A stretch of DNA of 64,000 nucleotides from Haliclona indistincta (GCA_964017065.1 OZ024790.1:11515429-11579428), one strand, 5' to 3'; positions 12,701 to 23,082 are shown, counted from the first letter of the stretch. Notes: generated by a model from the sequence alone, not told the origin. A program made the numbers and translations.

Positions 12701-15700
12701 AATTACAAGTGTGGGCGGGGCTCGTATGTACTGCATGCATGCGTAGGCGACTAGGCATATAGGCGAGCTGATATGTACAGCATAACTACAAGTTTAAGGG
12801 ACTACACGGCGAACTATAGAAACGGCTCGATTTGCGTGCTGTTTTTTCTGCCTCACCATCTAGTACTTCACAGCGACCTTACCAACTGCTGGGCGGTCCT
12901 AGGGTGGAGCTAGAGGGCCGAGGGACCCAAATGTTTTACGACATAGTCTTTCTTTAATTTAAAGGTAGCAACCAGGGTGGGTGGGTGGGAGGGGGGAGGG
13001 CGGGCAAGCGGAGCGGGTGAACTTTGCCTACCTCTGGCGCCACAAATGACCTTGCTGCGTTCTTAGCTGACCTCTGTAGCTCAATTCTTGTGCAAACCAC
13101 GAAACTAATTAAATATTCGCGGCCTTGTGACTGACAGACTGAACACTTTACGCAAAAACGCATGCATACGTTTGCTCACCACGAGCCATTCAGTTCACAA
13201 ATCCATTTTGGTGGGCGTGGCTTCTCCGCTCATTGAATAAAATTTTAACTCTTTCTACAGTGTTTGCTCCGCCCACACAAATGACCTTGCTGCGTTCTTA
13301 GCTGACCTCTGTAGCTCAATTCTTGTGCAAACCACGAAACTAATTAAATATTCGCGGCCTTGTGACTGACAGACTGAACACTTTACGCAAAAACGCATGC
13401 ATACGTTTGCTCACCACGAGCCATTCAGTTCACAAATCCATTTTGGTGGGCGTGGCTTCTCCGCTCATTGAATAAAATTTTAACTCTTTCTACAGTGTTT
13501 GCTCCGCCCACACAAATGACCTTGCTGCGTTCTTAGCTGACCTCTGTAGCTCAATTCTTGTGCAAACCACGAAACTAATTAAATATTCGCGGCCTTGTGA
13601 CTGACAGACTGAACACTTTACGCAAAAACGCATGCATACGTTTGCTCACCACGAGCCATTCAGTTCACAAATCCATTTTGGTGGGCGTGGCTTCTCCGCT
13701 CATTGAATAAAATTTTAACTCTTTCTACAGTGTTTGCTCCGCCCACACAAATGACCTTGCTGCGTTCTTAGCTGACCTCTGTAGCTCAATTCTTGTGCAA
13801 ACCACGAAACTAATTAAATATTCGCGGCCTTGTGACTGACAGACTGAACACTTTACGCAAAAACGCATGCATACGTTTGCTCACCACGAGCCATTCAGTT
13901 CACAAATCCATTTTGGTGGGCGTGGCTTCTCCGCTCATTGAATAAAATTTTAACTCTTTCTACAGTGTTTGCTCCGCCCACAAGCAGATTTGTGAGTTTC
14001 TTTGATGATAACTGTCTTTGACCACGCTTTGTTTGCCCGAAGAAACTGAAATTTTCGTCATTCTGATGTTCGAAGTGTAGTCCCTTAAAATTAATAATAA
14101 TAAAGAAAAGCCACCAACAACAGGAAAACTAAACTGATGGTGGAAACAAAGACGGCTCTTTACATGCATGATATTGAACTGCACTTCACTAAAAAAAGAA
14201 AAAAGGACACAAACAAGTAAATTAAAAGGATTTCTATCGAAATCAAAAGGATGTAGTGATGAAGAAATCTACCACTGGTCTACAATGTAATCTAACAAGG
14301 AACAAGCATGGAATGGTAACTCGATTGACTTGCTAACAGACCATATAGGTCCCTACATTCAGTGGCTGTACATAAGATCAATATTTTGTCACAAGCTGAT
14401 CAATGCATATCAGGTGTCAGTTAACAGTAACTAGCTGAACTAGCTATAGTCAGGCCACAACAGCCACTGATGTAGGGACCTATGGTCTGTTAGCAAGTCA
14501 ATCGAGTTACCATTCCATGCTTGTTCCTTGTTAGATTACATTGTAGACCAGTGGTAGATTTCTTCATCACTACATCCTTTTGATTTCGATAGAAATCCTT
14601 TTAATTTACTTACACATAGTTGTCGGTAAATATTAAATTTGGATACTCAGGCTATGCCCTCAGTATCCAAATTCTCTTCACCTCGGTGTATAACCTACAT
14701 TATGATGGTAAATGGCTATAGCCACACAGCTGTAAATTGCCCATAGAACTCACATGTACCTCCAAAACTTTACAACGTAATTACATACCTTACGATCTTT
14801 CAAAATCTGTTGAGCTTTGTCACTTAGTAGCTCTCTCACAAACAGACAAATGCTAAATCGTGCGACCTGTAAAAGCATTTAAACAACATAATTGTTCTAC
14901 TGCTAAACTGCAGGAGTGTGACACTTGCATACCTTCTTTTTATCATCATTATAAACTTCATGCAAGTAGTCTGGGCACAGCTCCTCAAATTTTTGATACA
15001 TCACAACTGCCAACGGAATCAATGAATTAGGAGTTACACAGAAGAACATGGACTTCAGATAGACTGCTCTGCTCTTGCTAGGATGTTCATCTCCATTAGA
15101 CAGAAACTTAGCAGCCATCTGTTCTGTGACTCTGACGGCCTGTGTACAGATTTAAAGTATACGCTTACAATGGAAGGACAGATCTCTCACATCGCCATCA
15201 GGAATGTCTTGCTCGTTTTCTTCAGCAAGATGAAAGGAATGAGATGTTTGTGTAGATTTGAGCACATCAGCTAGCTCTGGATATCGATCTTCCATGTACT
15301 CCTTATAAACAACATGGATTAGCTATAGTTATAGTTCTAAGTGTACAGTTGCCAGATTACCATGACTTTTTTCCTGCTTCTTTCTCTCAGTGCAGAAGCA
15401 TCCTATATAATAACACAATTAGTGAATGTTTCCTGCACTTAGCACTTATTATGCCTCGGTGGGCGGAGCCACGAGGCATACAGTAGTTCGTTTGTTTGTG
15501 TGTCATTATGCCTCGGTGGGCGGAGCCACGAGGCATACTGTAATCGGGCTGTCTGTCGTTCTGTCTGTCTGTTACATCATTTTTGCGGCGCACGTTGAAA
15601 GGTAAGCTCTGAAACTTGCAATGCAGGTAGAAATCGATATTATCTCGAATGTGAACTAGCGAAATTTAGATACAAAGCTTTGTTCTAGAGTTATGGCGTG

Positions 15701-18700
15701 ATTTGCTTACTTTGTTTGCCGTTGCTGGCGATCTGGACTTCTCCGAAGGCAAGGCTGTCCACAGTTGACTGCCTAGAAGCTGATAGGTTAGAATTTTACT
15801 ACAGGATAGCAGCGCAGGTCCAGAGAAATTGTGTAAGCAAGCTATGGAAGCTATCTCGCTCGTATGGCGCGCCGTTTGTATCAAAAATAACGTAGACATA
15901 GTAAAGACAAATTTTGGCCCGCGGCAGCGCGGCCGTGGGGGCTGGTAGGTGTTACTGATGTGGGCGTGGTCTATATACCAGCGATCGCGATCGATCAAGT
16001 ATGTTTCTTCTGTCAGTAGCTGAGTAGCGGGTCACCCTTGTGTGTCTACGCGTATCACTGTCTCTGTGGACCTGTCACTGAGTGTATAGTGTGAGTTATG
16101 GTGCCGCCTTTGTTAGCTAGGCTACAGCAATGTCCGTTGAGCTAGCCTCGGCTCAGGACATGCTGCATGCTGGATGATGCCCTGTGCGCTGGATCAGTGA
16201 TAGTGTGATTAACCTGATGCTCCGTCAGTTATGCTCTGCTAGCATGCATGTGTATCAGCGTATATTTCTCTTTATATATGTCAGAACATGAAATGCTCAA
16301 GTACCATATTAACGCTCAGTAGACTCATGCTTTCTCCCTTCTCTCTCACACACCTAATGCATTATGCACACACAATCTCTCACATTTCCTCAGATATGTT
16401 AGCAAGTCAAATATAATGCACGGATTGCTATACCAGAGGTGATGACGGTCTCAATAAAAATAATAGTAAGACATGATTTCTCAGTATGCATCTTGTCTCA
16501 TGTTTTGCCCACACTACACACTCGTCCACTGTAATGTTTTTGACTCTATCACCGTAGTACTGTCTAACCAGGATTTAAAAATAGCCATGGAGGCCTTCCC
16601 TATGTATTATGACGTCGTGCTTTTGATACAATGAGTGTTTTGTTGGATAGAGCTCAAGTGTTCTCAGCATGATCAGCTGTGTGTTTTGAGACTAGGCACA
16701 TAGCGTAGCAGATCTGGCACAGTTTGTTTCTGTTCCATGACAACTGTTACGATTGTGTTCGATGTTTAGCAAGGGATGACGAAGAACATGTATAATGGCA
16801 ATTTAAGTGAGTGCTTGAAAAGTGGTTTCAACACCATACACCTAAGCAGACTAGTACACATACAGACTGACAAGCAAGCCATTAGTTTTATCATAGATGT
16901 TATGACTACGTGTGCTTGGCTTGCTCAATAGTTGCCGAAAATGAATGTAAAATTGTGTCTTATTGTTCGCCTGCTCTGTGTTTGTGAACACATTCATGAA
17001 GAAATAGTCACTAACTGTGCTCAGCGGAGCCATGTATCTGTTAATTGCACTATGATCATAGATTGCATTAGTCACACCAGTTTCGTCATGGAGGCTGAAT
17101 GTTTATCTAAGATTCCATCCTTTTTGTTGGTTTTCTAATTATGTCACATCAAACATGCTTTTTGTCTCTTTGTAATCCCAGTTACATTGTATTTTTATTA
17201 TCTATGCTTTCATTCACCAAGTTTATTTTTATTGCACTCGGTGATTACTGCACCTGTCACACACTGTATCTGTCTCTTTTTTAATTTTTAAGAACATTTT
17301 CCATGGAGGTACATAATTTTTCCTTCTCTTCACAACACAGGAGCTGTCATCATAATGGTATGTAAGGCTGACAAGTGATCATAAAGACAACTTTGTTTCA
17401 ATTGTACTGTGATATTAATATATAATAACAACTTTTCATCTGTTTAATAGTAATCACAATTAATGATTTTTCAAATGCACTAGCAAACCATTGACAAAAA
17501 TTATTAGTATACTACTAGACATTAATGATCAAACAGTAGCAAGTGAACTATAAGTGATCTTTTAGTTCAAATGCAGTAAGTAATGTAGTAATTTAGTAGA
17601 TCTGGTGTGTGAGAGACACTAAATCAGGAAAAACCACTCTTGCAGTGATCTTTTAGTTCAAATGCAGTAAGTAATGCAGTAATTCAGTAGATCTGGTGTG
17701 TGAGGACACTAAAATGAGAAAAACCACTCTTGCAGTGATCTTTTAGTTCAAATGCAGTAAGTAATGCAGTAATTCAGTAGATCTGGTGTGTGAGGACACT
17801 AAAATGAGAAAAACCACTCTTGCAGTGATCTTTTAGTTCAAATGCAGCAAGTAATTCAGTAGATCTGGTGTGTGAGAATGCTGTGAGGACACTAAAATGA
17901 GAAAAACCACTCTTGCAGTGATCTTTTAGTTCAAATGCAGCAAGTAATTCAGTAGATCTGGTGTGTGAGAATGCTGTGAGGACACTAAAATGAGAAAAAC
18001 CACTCTTGCAGTGATCTTTTAGTTCAAATGCAGTAAGTATGCAGTAATTCAGTAGATTTGGTGTGTGAGAATGCTGTGAGGACACTAAAATGAGAAAAAC
18101 CACTCTTGCAGTGATCTTTTAGTTCAAATGCAGTAAGTAATGCAGTAATTCAGTAGATCTGGTGTGTGAGAATGCTGTGAGGACACTAAAATGAGAAAAA
18201 ACACTCTTGCAGTGTACACAGACCGTATGTACACTATTCACAGCTTTTCATCTTGGGAGATTGGCAATGATTGCTGAAACAAGAAAAGGATGCTGTTTAA
18301 ATCACTAGAAATCAGGATTTAGGATAATGTAAACAAGGATTCTGTATCAGGGTTTGGGCTGTTCCAATTAATCCAACAATGTTAGATGTACTGAAATTGT
18401 ACAGTGTTCACTGTATCTTAGTGATGTAGCAATGCATATAGGCACATTCTGACAGTCACTACACCCACATGCATATACTATTATTATCTTTCGTCATGTG
18501 CAACTCAGATTCAAAATAATTATTATTCAATGATTAGAACTGCAGCTATAGCTAGCTAGAGCAACATGTATCTGCTACTGTGTTCAAAGGAAGTGCACTG
18601 GTCGAGAATGTGAGTCTAGATGGACAAGTAAAACTGACTGACGTCATACCTAAACAAAAAACAATGAAACAAACATTCAGTTAACAAAACAATCCATACC

Positions 18701-21700
18701 CAGACAAAAAATTGAATCCTACTCGGTTATAGCATTACATGCTCAAATTTTAACATCCACCGAGGCATAACCCGCACCAATGGTGCATTTTTATGCCGAG
18801 GGCGGAGCCGCGAGGCATACTGTAATCGTGCTGTCTGTCAGTCATTATGCCTCGGTGGGCGGAGCCACGAGGCATACTGTAATCTAGCCACGTCCCCAGG
18901 CCCCGCCTCCCAAAGCTGAGGAGAGGGCCTGGTACACACTGTGTGCGCATGCGTCTAATATTCATGGAACTTTAATTGCGATGACGTCGTTAGATGGTAA
19001 TTATTTATGTGACGTATTTGCCTACGGGCAATATTATTGCAGCTTTCACTCCCTTTTGCCGTAAGCCATCCACCTGGTCAACCATAAGAGACACCAACTG
19101 AGAGATAACTACTACTAAGCTGTCAGTACGACTGTACTTATGGTCGAAAACGAATGGTAAAACTTGATAGCACAATATCCAGTAGGTAGCCACACGAAAA
19201 CATCACGGCCTTCATATACATGGCTCACGCTGGCTAACTGTTCTGGCTTTGGTGTCATCCGATGCACTGGAGTGCATACAACATAGTAGCCTCGAAACCT
19301 GCTCCACCCGCCATGATCTGTGACGTAAAGTGTAGCGATCATGAACGGAAAATATCCGGTGATTTCTGGAATTCCGTGAATTCCGGCGCATGCGTACGCA
19401 GTGTGTACCAGGCCCTCTCCTCAGCTTTGGGAGGCGGGGCCTGGGGACGAGGCTAACTGTAATCGCGTTGTCTGTCATTATGCCTCGGTGGGCGGAGCCA
19501 CGAGGCATACTGTAATCGCGTTGTCTGTCATTCTGTCTGTCTGTCAGTCTGTCTGTTACACCATTTTTGCGGCGCACGCTGAACGGTGAGCTCTGAAACT
19601 TGCAATGCAGGTATAACTCGACATTATCTCGGTTGTGTATTAGCGAAAGTTCGATGCAAAGCTTTGTTCTAGAGTTATGGCGCGGTTTGCTTAGTTTGTT
19701 TACCGTTGCTGGTGATCTGGACTTCTCCAAAGGCAAAGCTGTCCACACTTGACTGCCTAGAAGCTGATAGGTTAGAATTTTACTACAGGATAGCAGCGCA
19801 GGTCCAGAGAAATCGTGTAAGCAAGCTATGGAAGCTATCTCGCTCGTGGTATGCGTGTGCTGTAATGAACATTGTAGACACGCCCAGTTGAATTGTGGTC
19901 AGCACTGCATGATTGGCTTCTGATTGCATAACTAAAGCACTGCATTGTGACTGCTGTACAGAAATCCTGTATGCATGCATCTGCAGTTGCTGTGTTTGTG
20001 GAATGGTGGATAGTTGTGTTTGTGGATATAATGTCAATCAACCGAGGCATCAGCACCTATGGTGCTATTTTTCTGTCTGTTACGCCATTTCTGCGACGCA
20101 CGCAAAAAGGTAAGCTCTGAAACTTGCAATGCAGGTATAATTCGATAATATCTCGCTTTTCATCGTTTGAAACTTGTATACGAAGCTTCGTTCTCGAGTT
20201 ATCAATATGGCGTGATTTGCTTACTTCCAAAGGCAAAGCTGTCCACAGTTGACTGCCTAGAAGCTTATAGGTTAGAATTTTATTACAGGATAGCAGCGCA
20301 GGTCCAGAGAAATTGTGTAAGCAAGCTATGGAAGCTATCTCGCTCGTGTGCTAAACACTGTAGACACGCCCAGTTGAATTGTGGTTAGCACTGATTGGCT
20401 TCTGATTGCATAACTAAAGCACTGCATTGTACAGAAATCCTGTATACATGCATCTGCAGTTGCTGTGTTTGTGGAATGGTGGATCAGTTGTGCTTGTGAA
20501 TATAGTGTCGTTTCACCGAGGCATCTGCACCTTAGGTGCTATTTTTCTGTCTGTTGCACCATTTCTGTGGCGCACGCAAAAAGGTAAGCTCTGAAACTTG
20601 CAATGCAGGTAGAACTCGATATTATCTCGGTTTTGAGTGTTTGAAATCTTTACACGAAGCTTAGTTCCAGAGCTATGGCGTGATTTGCTCACCTCAATGC
20701 CCGTTTCTGGCTATCTGGACTTCTCCAAAGGCAAAGCTGTCCACAGTTGACTGCTTAGCAGTTGTTAGGTTATAATTTTACTACAGGATAGCAGCGCAGG
20801 TCCAGAGAAATCGTGTAAGCAAGCTATGGAAGCTATCTCGCTCGTGGTATGCGTTGCTATGCTTAAACTGTAGACACGCCCAGTTTAATTGTGGTTAGCA
20901 CTGATTGGCTTCTGATTGCATAACTAAAGCACTGCATTGTGATTGCTGTACAAAAATCCTGTAGACATGCATCTGCAGTTGCTGTGTTTGTGGAATGGTG
21001 GATAGTTGTGTTTGTGGATATAATGTCAACCACCGAGGCATCAGCACCTATGGTGCTATTTTTCTGTCTGTTACACCATTTCTGTGGCGCACGCAAAAAG
21101 GTAAGCTCTGAAACTTGCAATGCAGGTAGAACTCGATATTATCTCGGTTTTGATCGTGTGAAAGCTTTACACGAAGCTTAGTTCCAGAGCTATGGCGTGA
21201 TTTGCTCACCTCAATGCCCGTTTCTGGCTATCTGGACTTCTCCAAAGGCAAAGCTGTCCACAGTTGACTGCCTAGAAGCTGATAGGTTAGAATTTTACTA
21301 CAGGATAGCAGCGCAGGTCCAGAGAAATCGTGTAAGCAAGCTATGGAAGCTATCTCGCTCGTGGTATGCGTGTGCTGTAATGAACATTGTAGACACGCCC
21401 AGTGGAATTTGTGGTCAGTACTGCATGATTGGCTTCTGATTGCATAACTAAAGCACTGCATTGTGATTGCTGTACAGAAATCCTGTATGCATGCATCTGC
21501 AGTTGCTGTGTTTGTGGAATGGTAGATAGTCGTGTTTGTGGATATAATGTCAATGCACCGAGGCATCAGCACCTATGGTGCTATTTTTATGCCTCGGTGG
21601 GCGGAGCCAAGAGGCATACTGTAATCGCGTTGTCTGTCGTTCTGTCTGTTACACCATTTTTGCGGCGCACGCTGGAAGGTAAGCTCTGAAACTTGCAATG

Positions 21701-23082
21701 CAGGTAGAACTCGATATTATCTCGGTTGTGAACTAGCGAAAGTTCGATGTAAAGCTTTGTTCTAGTTCTGTCTGTTACACCATTTTTTGTGGCACACGCT
21801 GAAAGGTAAGCTCTGAAACTTGCAATACAGGTAGAACTCGATATTATCTCGCTTGTAATCATGTGAAAGCTTTACACGAAGCTTCGCTCTTGAGTTATGG
21901 CGTGATTTGCTTTGTTTACCGTTGCTGGCAATCTGGACTTCTCCAAAGGCAAAGCTGTCCACAGTTGACTGCCTAGAAGCTGATAGGTTAGAATTTTACT
22001 ACAGGATAGCAGCGCAGGTCCAGAGAAATTGTGTAAGCAAGCTATGGAAGCTATCTCGCTCGTGGTATGCGTGTGCTGTACTAAACACTGTAGACACGCC
22101 CAGTTGAATTGTGGTTAGCACTGATTGGCTTCTGATTGCATAACTAAAGCACTGCATTGGAAATCCTGTATACTTGCATCTGCAGTTGCTGTGTTTGTGG
22201 AATGGTGGATAGTTGTGTTTAATTTGTGGATATAGTGTCATTCCACCGAGGCATCTGCACCTTAGGTGCTTCATTCCGTCTGTTACTTCAGTTTTGCGGC
22301 GTACGCTGAAAGGTAAGCTCTGAAACTAGCAATGCAAGTAGAACTCGATATTATCTCGCTTTTGATCATATGAGAGCTTTACACGAAGCTTAGTTCCAGA
22401 GCTATGGCGTGATTTGCTCACCTCAATGCCCGTTTCTGGCTATCTGGACTTCTCCAAAGGCAAAGCTGTCCACAGTTGACTGCTTAGCAGTTGTTAGGTT
22501 ATAATTTTACTACAGGATAGCAGTGCAGATCCAGAGAAATCGTGTAAGCAAGCTATGGAAGCTATCTCGCTCGTGGTATGCGTTGCTGTGCTTAAACACT
22601 GTAGACACGCCCAGTTTAATTGTGGTTAGCACTGATTGGCTTCTGATTGCATAACTAAAGCACTGCATTGTGATTGCTGTACAGAAATCCTGTATACATG
22701 CATATGCAGTTACTGTGTTTGTGGAATGGTGGATAGTGTTATTCACCGAGGCATCTGCACCTTAGGTGCTATTTTTATTTTTTGTACAGTGCACTGAACC
22801 CTCATTGAGTCAACAGGATGTCGGAACGCTGATCTCGAAACGCGCGAGCAGCATTTTTATCACTATCAAGCCGGAAACCGAGAGGCTGCAGCGTTGCAAC
22901 ATACGCAGTAACGCAATTGCTCAGGCTGTTATAGTCTAGATGGCATTTTTTCAGTACATGTACATATGACCGCGACTTACCAACCGCCCGTGGTCATACT
23001 TTTCTTTTGCTTGTAACTGGCGCAGTTCAACAGTGTCAACAGCAACGTGCTGCGGCGGCTCTAGACCAGTCACAGTAGCCAT
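798..23082 (-). CDS. Unrecognised modular helical-repeat protein, 12 exons read by eye (about 425 aa)
   Basis: I do not recognise the family. Phase-0 exons on the minus strand, 5' to 3': 23082-22981 (start, donor GTAAGT), 15402-15361, 15301-15191, 15139-14933, 14866-14789, 3911-3861, 3808-3704, 2762-2559, 2500-2426, 1628-1593, 1538-1419, 944-798 (stop). Exons 2-5, 6-9 and 10-12 are three copies of one module: a short exon of 12-17 codons, an acidic exon of 35-40 codons, a core exon starting AVRVTEQM, AMHITEQM or AVVIARLM, and a basic exon of 25-26 codons that is missing from module 3. The cores share Tyr-Leu, 'MYQKFEELCP' or 'MFQKYKQLCP' and look all-helical. Joining the first exon across 7.6 kb of repeats is tentative; phase and strand fit. 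There is no signal peptide unless translation starts upstream at 23133. Exons may be missing in the two large introns. Confidence is high for the module exons and lower for a single gene. Confidence 0.6.
1123..1408. mobile_element. 286-bp MITE with ~30-bp terminal inverted repeats, TSD TAGTG
   Basis: The ends CCAGGAGCTTATTAGAAGAA and the complementary right end match over about 33 bp with one mismatch. Both flanks carry TAGTG (1118-1122 and 1409-1413), a 5-bp target-site duplication. It lies in an intron of the modular helical gene, and the duplication overlaps donor positions +6 to +10 of the exon ending at 1419. No coding capacity. The superfamily is not assigned; 5-bp duplications occur in Transib-type elements. 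Confidence 0.85.
3990..4554. mobile_element. piggyBac-like MITE (CCCTTTAA ends)
   Basis: The left end CCCTTTAAGCCC and right end TTTAAAGGG are inverted. The right flank is TTAA and the left flank ATAA, probably one decayed copy of the TTAA target. The interior (around 4205-4245, gcattttacggcttcaggat) matches the reverse complement of the element at 27120-27718, which has intact TTAA flanks. Nonautonomous. It lies in an intron of the minus-strand modular gene. Confidence 0.75.
4618..5438. mobile_element. 821-bp inverted-repeat element with 10-bp TSD (MULE-like)
   Basis: The ends AGACAAATTATTCCAAAGGG and GGGATAATTTGTCT pair over about 28 bp. TGGTGACAGC flanks both sides (4608-4617 and 5439-5448). 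A 9-10-bp duplication is typical of Mutator-like elements. The interior has only short ORFs that I do not recognise. Confidence 0.75.
5871..6007. repeat. (CTTC)n microsatellite
   Basis: About 33 tandem CTTC units. The long frames across it (repeating KEGR or FLPS) are translations of the repeat and not proteins. The equivalent site in repeat X copy 2 is a short (TTC)n run at about 12327-12352, so the array expanded after the copies separated. Confidence 0.95.
6161..6612 (+). mobile_element. 5'-truncated non-LTR retrotransposon (CR1/L2-like) 3' end with poly(A)
   Basis: An open frame to 6595 has the layout of the C-terminal tail of CR1/L2-type LINE polyproteins. It reads 'LLDRRVHMKLCTMYKIVN', then a proline-rich stretch, 'SFFPSTCKAWNNL', 'SFKNLL' and the stop, followed by 19 A residues at 6594-6612. 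Comparison with the empty site in repeat X copy 2 (gtcagctaag|tgttagacacc at about 12497-12516) places the insertion exactly between 6160 and 6613. Only the last ~145 codons remain; reverse transcriptase motifs are missing. Confidence 0.8.
7030..7915 (-). repeat. R-family repeats (reverse orientation), one long copy and a partial one
   Basis: Starts with a GCACC-AAA-GGTGC hairpin and GATGCCTCGGTGG, then the family's internal blocks in reverse: 'ctatccaccattcca', 'caatcagaagccaatcag', 'actgggcgtgtctac', 'tagataacttccatagctt', and 'aactgtggatagctttgcc'. Fresh hairpin ends occur at about 7687 and 7741, giving a partial second copy to 7915. A MULE-like MITE then interrupts it. Apparent ORFs here are conserved only because the repeats are. 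Confidence 0.8.
7926..8298. mobile_element. 373-bp MULE-like MITE (TAGCCTCGTCCCCAG ends)
   Basis: Arms of about 60 bp beginning TAGCCTCGTCCCCAGTCCC pair with the right end. ACCGAGGGGT flanks both sides (7916-7925 and 8299-8308), a 10-bp duplication. It shares its termini with the element at 18885-19455. No protein. Confidence 0.85.
8340..8560 (+). repeat. Degenerate 'gaaatccagaaatccaac' minisatellite, cluster 1
   Basis: About a dozen imperfect 11-22-bp units of the type 'tagaaatccagaaatccaac'. The same repeat reappears at 9485-9690 in the same orientation, with about 0.9 kb of unrelated DNA between. The reading frames across it (repeating WISGFL on the minus strand) are repeat translations. 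Confidence 0.85.
9098..9154. repeat. Perfect 24-bp-arm hairpin
   Basis: The arms 9098-9121 and 9131-9154 are perfectly complementary around a 9-base loop (ttgtaaagg). Weaker pairing continues outward ('ctctcag..gacaaacag' against 'ctgtttgtc..ctgagag'). This suggests the core of a small palindromic element, or a stable RNA hairpin if transcribed. Confidence 0.8.
9485..9690 (+). repeat. 'gaaatccagaaatccaac' minisatellite, cluster 2
   Basis: A second cluster of the repeat at 8340-8560, with the same unit and orientation and about ten imperfect copies. The two clusters may be the ends of one larger repeat unit. Confidence 0.85.
9740..10875 (-). repeat. R-family repeats, two reverse-oriented copies
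   Basis: A 5'-damaged copy (about 9740-10255) is followed by a fuller copy (about 10256-10820). Each ends in the palindrome ATGCC-CGTGGCTCCGCC...GAGGCAT (10223-10251, 10796-10824, 10847-10875). The 'gatcgccagcaa' and 'cagtcaactgtggata' blocks match the 19.5-22.8 kb array. Noncoding. Confidence 0.8.
10877..11258. mobile_element. Foldback element, copy A
   Basis: Arms of about 155 bp, nearly perfect inverted copies, surround a ~70-bp centre. The arms carry 'ggatgtagggataaat', 'aagcatggaatggtaac', 'gattgacttgctaacag' and 'ccatagatccctacatc'. The same arms recur at 14215-14611 and 50628-50988. No coding capacity. Confidence 0.85.
11259..12085. other. No gene recognised
   Basis: Intron-like sequence between repeats. 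A 91-codon frame at 11455-11730 resembles no family I know and shows no supporting splice context. Confidence 0.5.
12086..14217 (+). mobile_element. Composite repeat X, copy 2
   Basis: Collinear with copy 1 at 5630-7020 but without the LINE. It contains an extra ~1.2-kb segment that includes the 4 x 235-bp tandem repeat. It ends 'ggacacaaacaag', immediately followed by foldback element B. The internal frames are broken and no transposase motif is visible. Confidence 0.7.
13041..13980. repeat. Four near-identical 235-bp tandem repeats
   Basis: The unit starts (cacaaatgaccttgctgcg) are at 13041, 13276, 13511 and 13746, a constant 235-bp period. I see essentially no differences between units 2, 3 and 4. 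Each unit contains 'tattcgcggccttgtgactg' and 'ggtgggcgtggcttctccgc'. This points to very recent amplification or an assembly artefact. Confidence 0.9.
14215..14611. mobile_element. Foldback element, copy B
   Basis: The outermost match is AAGTAAATTAAAAGG against CCTTTTAATTTACTT. The arms are about 160 bp, homologous to copies A and C. It directly adjoins the 3' end of repeat X copy 2, exactly as copy C adjoins the reverse X copy at 50.99 kb. Confidence 0.85.
15447..15880 (+). repeat. R-family repeat, partial forward copy
   Basis: Opens with two ATGCCTCGGTGGGCGGAGCC palindromes (about 15450 and 15509), then 'gaaacttgcaatgcaggta', 'tccacagttgactgcctaga' and 'gaagctatctcgctcgt'. It is truncated before the terminal hairpin. 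It lies just upstream of exon 2 of the modular minus-strand gene. Confidence 0.8.
15881..17549. other. No gene recognised
   Basis: Single-copy-looking sequence inside the presumed large first intron of the modular gene. A short GC-rich stretch sits at about 15915-15945. ORFs of 60-75 codons show no recognisable motif. Confidence 0.5.
17550..18215. repeat. Seven-unit minisatellite, 88-100-bp unit
   Basis: 'gtgatcttttagttcaaatg' recurs at about 17552, 17646, 17735, 17827, 17920, 18015 and 18111. Units vary by small indels ('gagaatgctgtgag' present or absent), so copies were gained by slippage or unequal exchange. The minus-strand ORF across it is repeat translation. Confidence 0.9.
18216..18755. 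other. No gene recognised
   Basis: AT-rich intronic sequence with no supported exon, RNA gene or repeat boundary. Confidence 0.5.
18885..19455. mobile_element. 571-bp MULE-like MITE nested in an R repeat
   Basis: The ends TAGCC-CGTCCCCAG and its complement, with about 70-bp arms, are shared with 7926-8298. ACTGTAATC flanks both sides (18876-18884 and 19456-19464), a 9-bp duplication. The duplicated bases belong to the R-family sequence 'ggcatactgtaatcg', so it inserted into a pre-existing R element. Confidence 0.88.
19466..22775 (+). repeat. Tandem array of six R-family units
   Basis: The block 'ccaaaggcaaagctgtccac' recurs at about 19727, 20227, 20726, 21242, 21943 and 22455, so the unit is about 500 bp with one longer unit. 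Each unit runs from a 'cgcacgc.gaaaggtaagctc' start to CACCGAGGCATCAGCACCTATGGTGCT, a terminal hairpin. Palindromes ATGCCTCGGTGGGCGG precede some units (19481, 21587). ORFs of 60-115 codons recur on both strands only because the units are homologous. No transposase. Confidence 0.88.

Noticed and set aside
17774..18103. 109-codon ORF with repeated SGFSHFSVLTAF units
   Set aside because: It is the minisatellite read in one frame; unit indels break the frame elsewhere.
17550..18215. Possible CRISPR-like array
   Set aside because: Repeats are contiguous 88-100-bp units with no unique spacers, in a eukaryotic intron.
19212..22274. Many ORFs of 60-178 codons shared between positions (e.g. ending FLWTCAAIL or starting MASDCITKALHCD)
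   Set aside because: They recur because the R-family units are homologous; they exist on both strands and lack start context, introns or any known domain.
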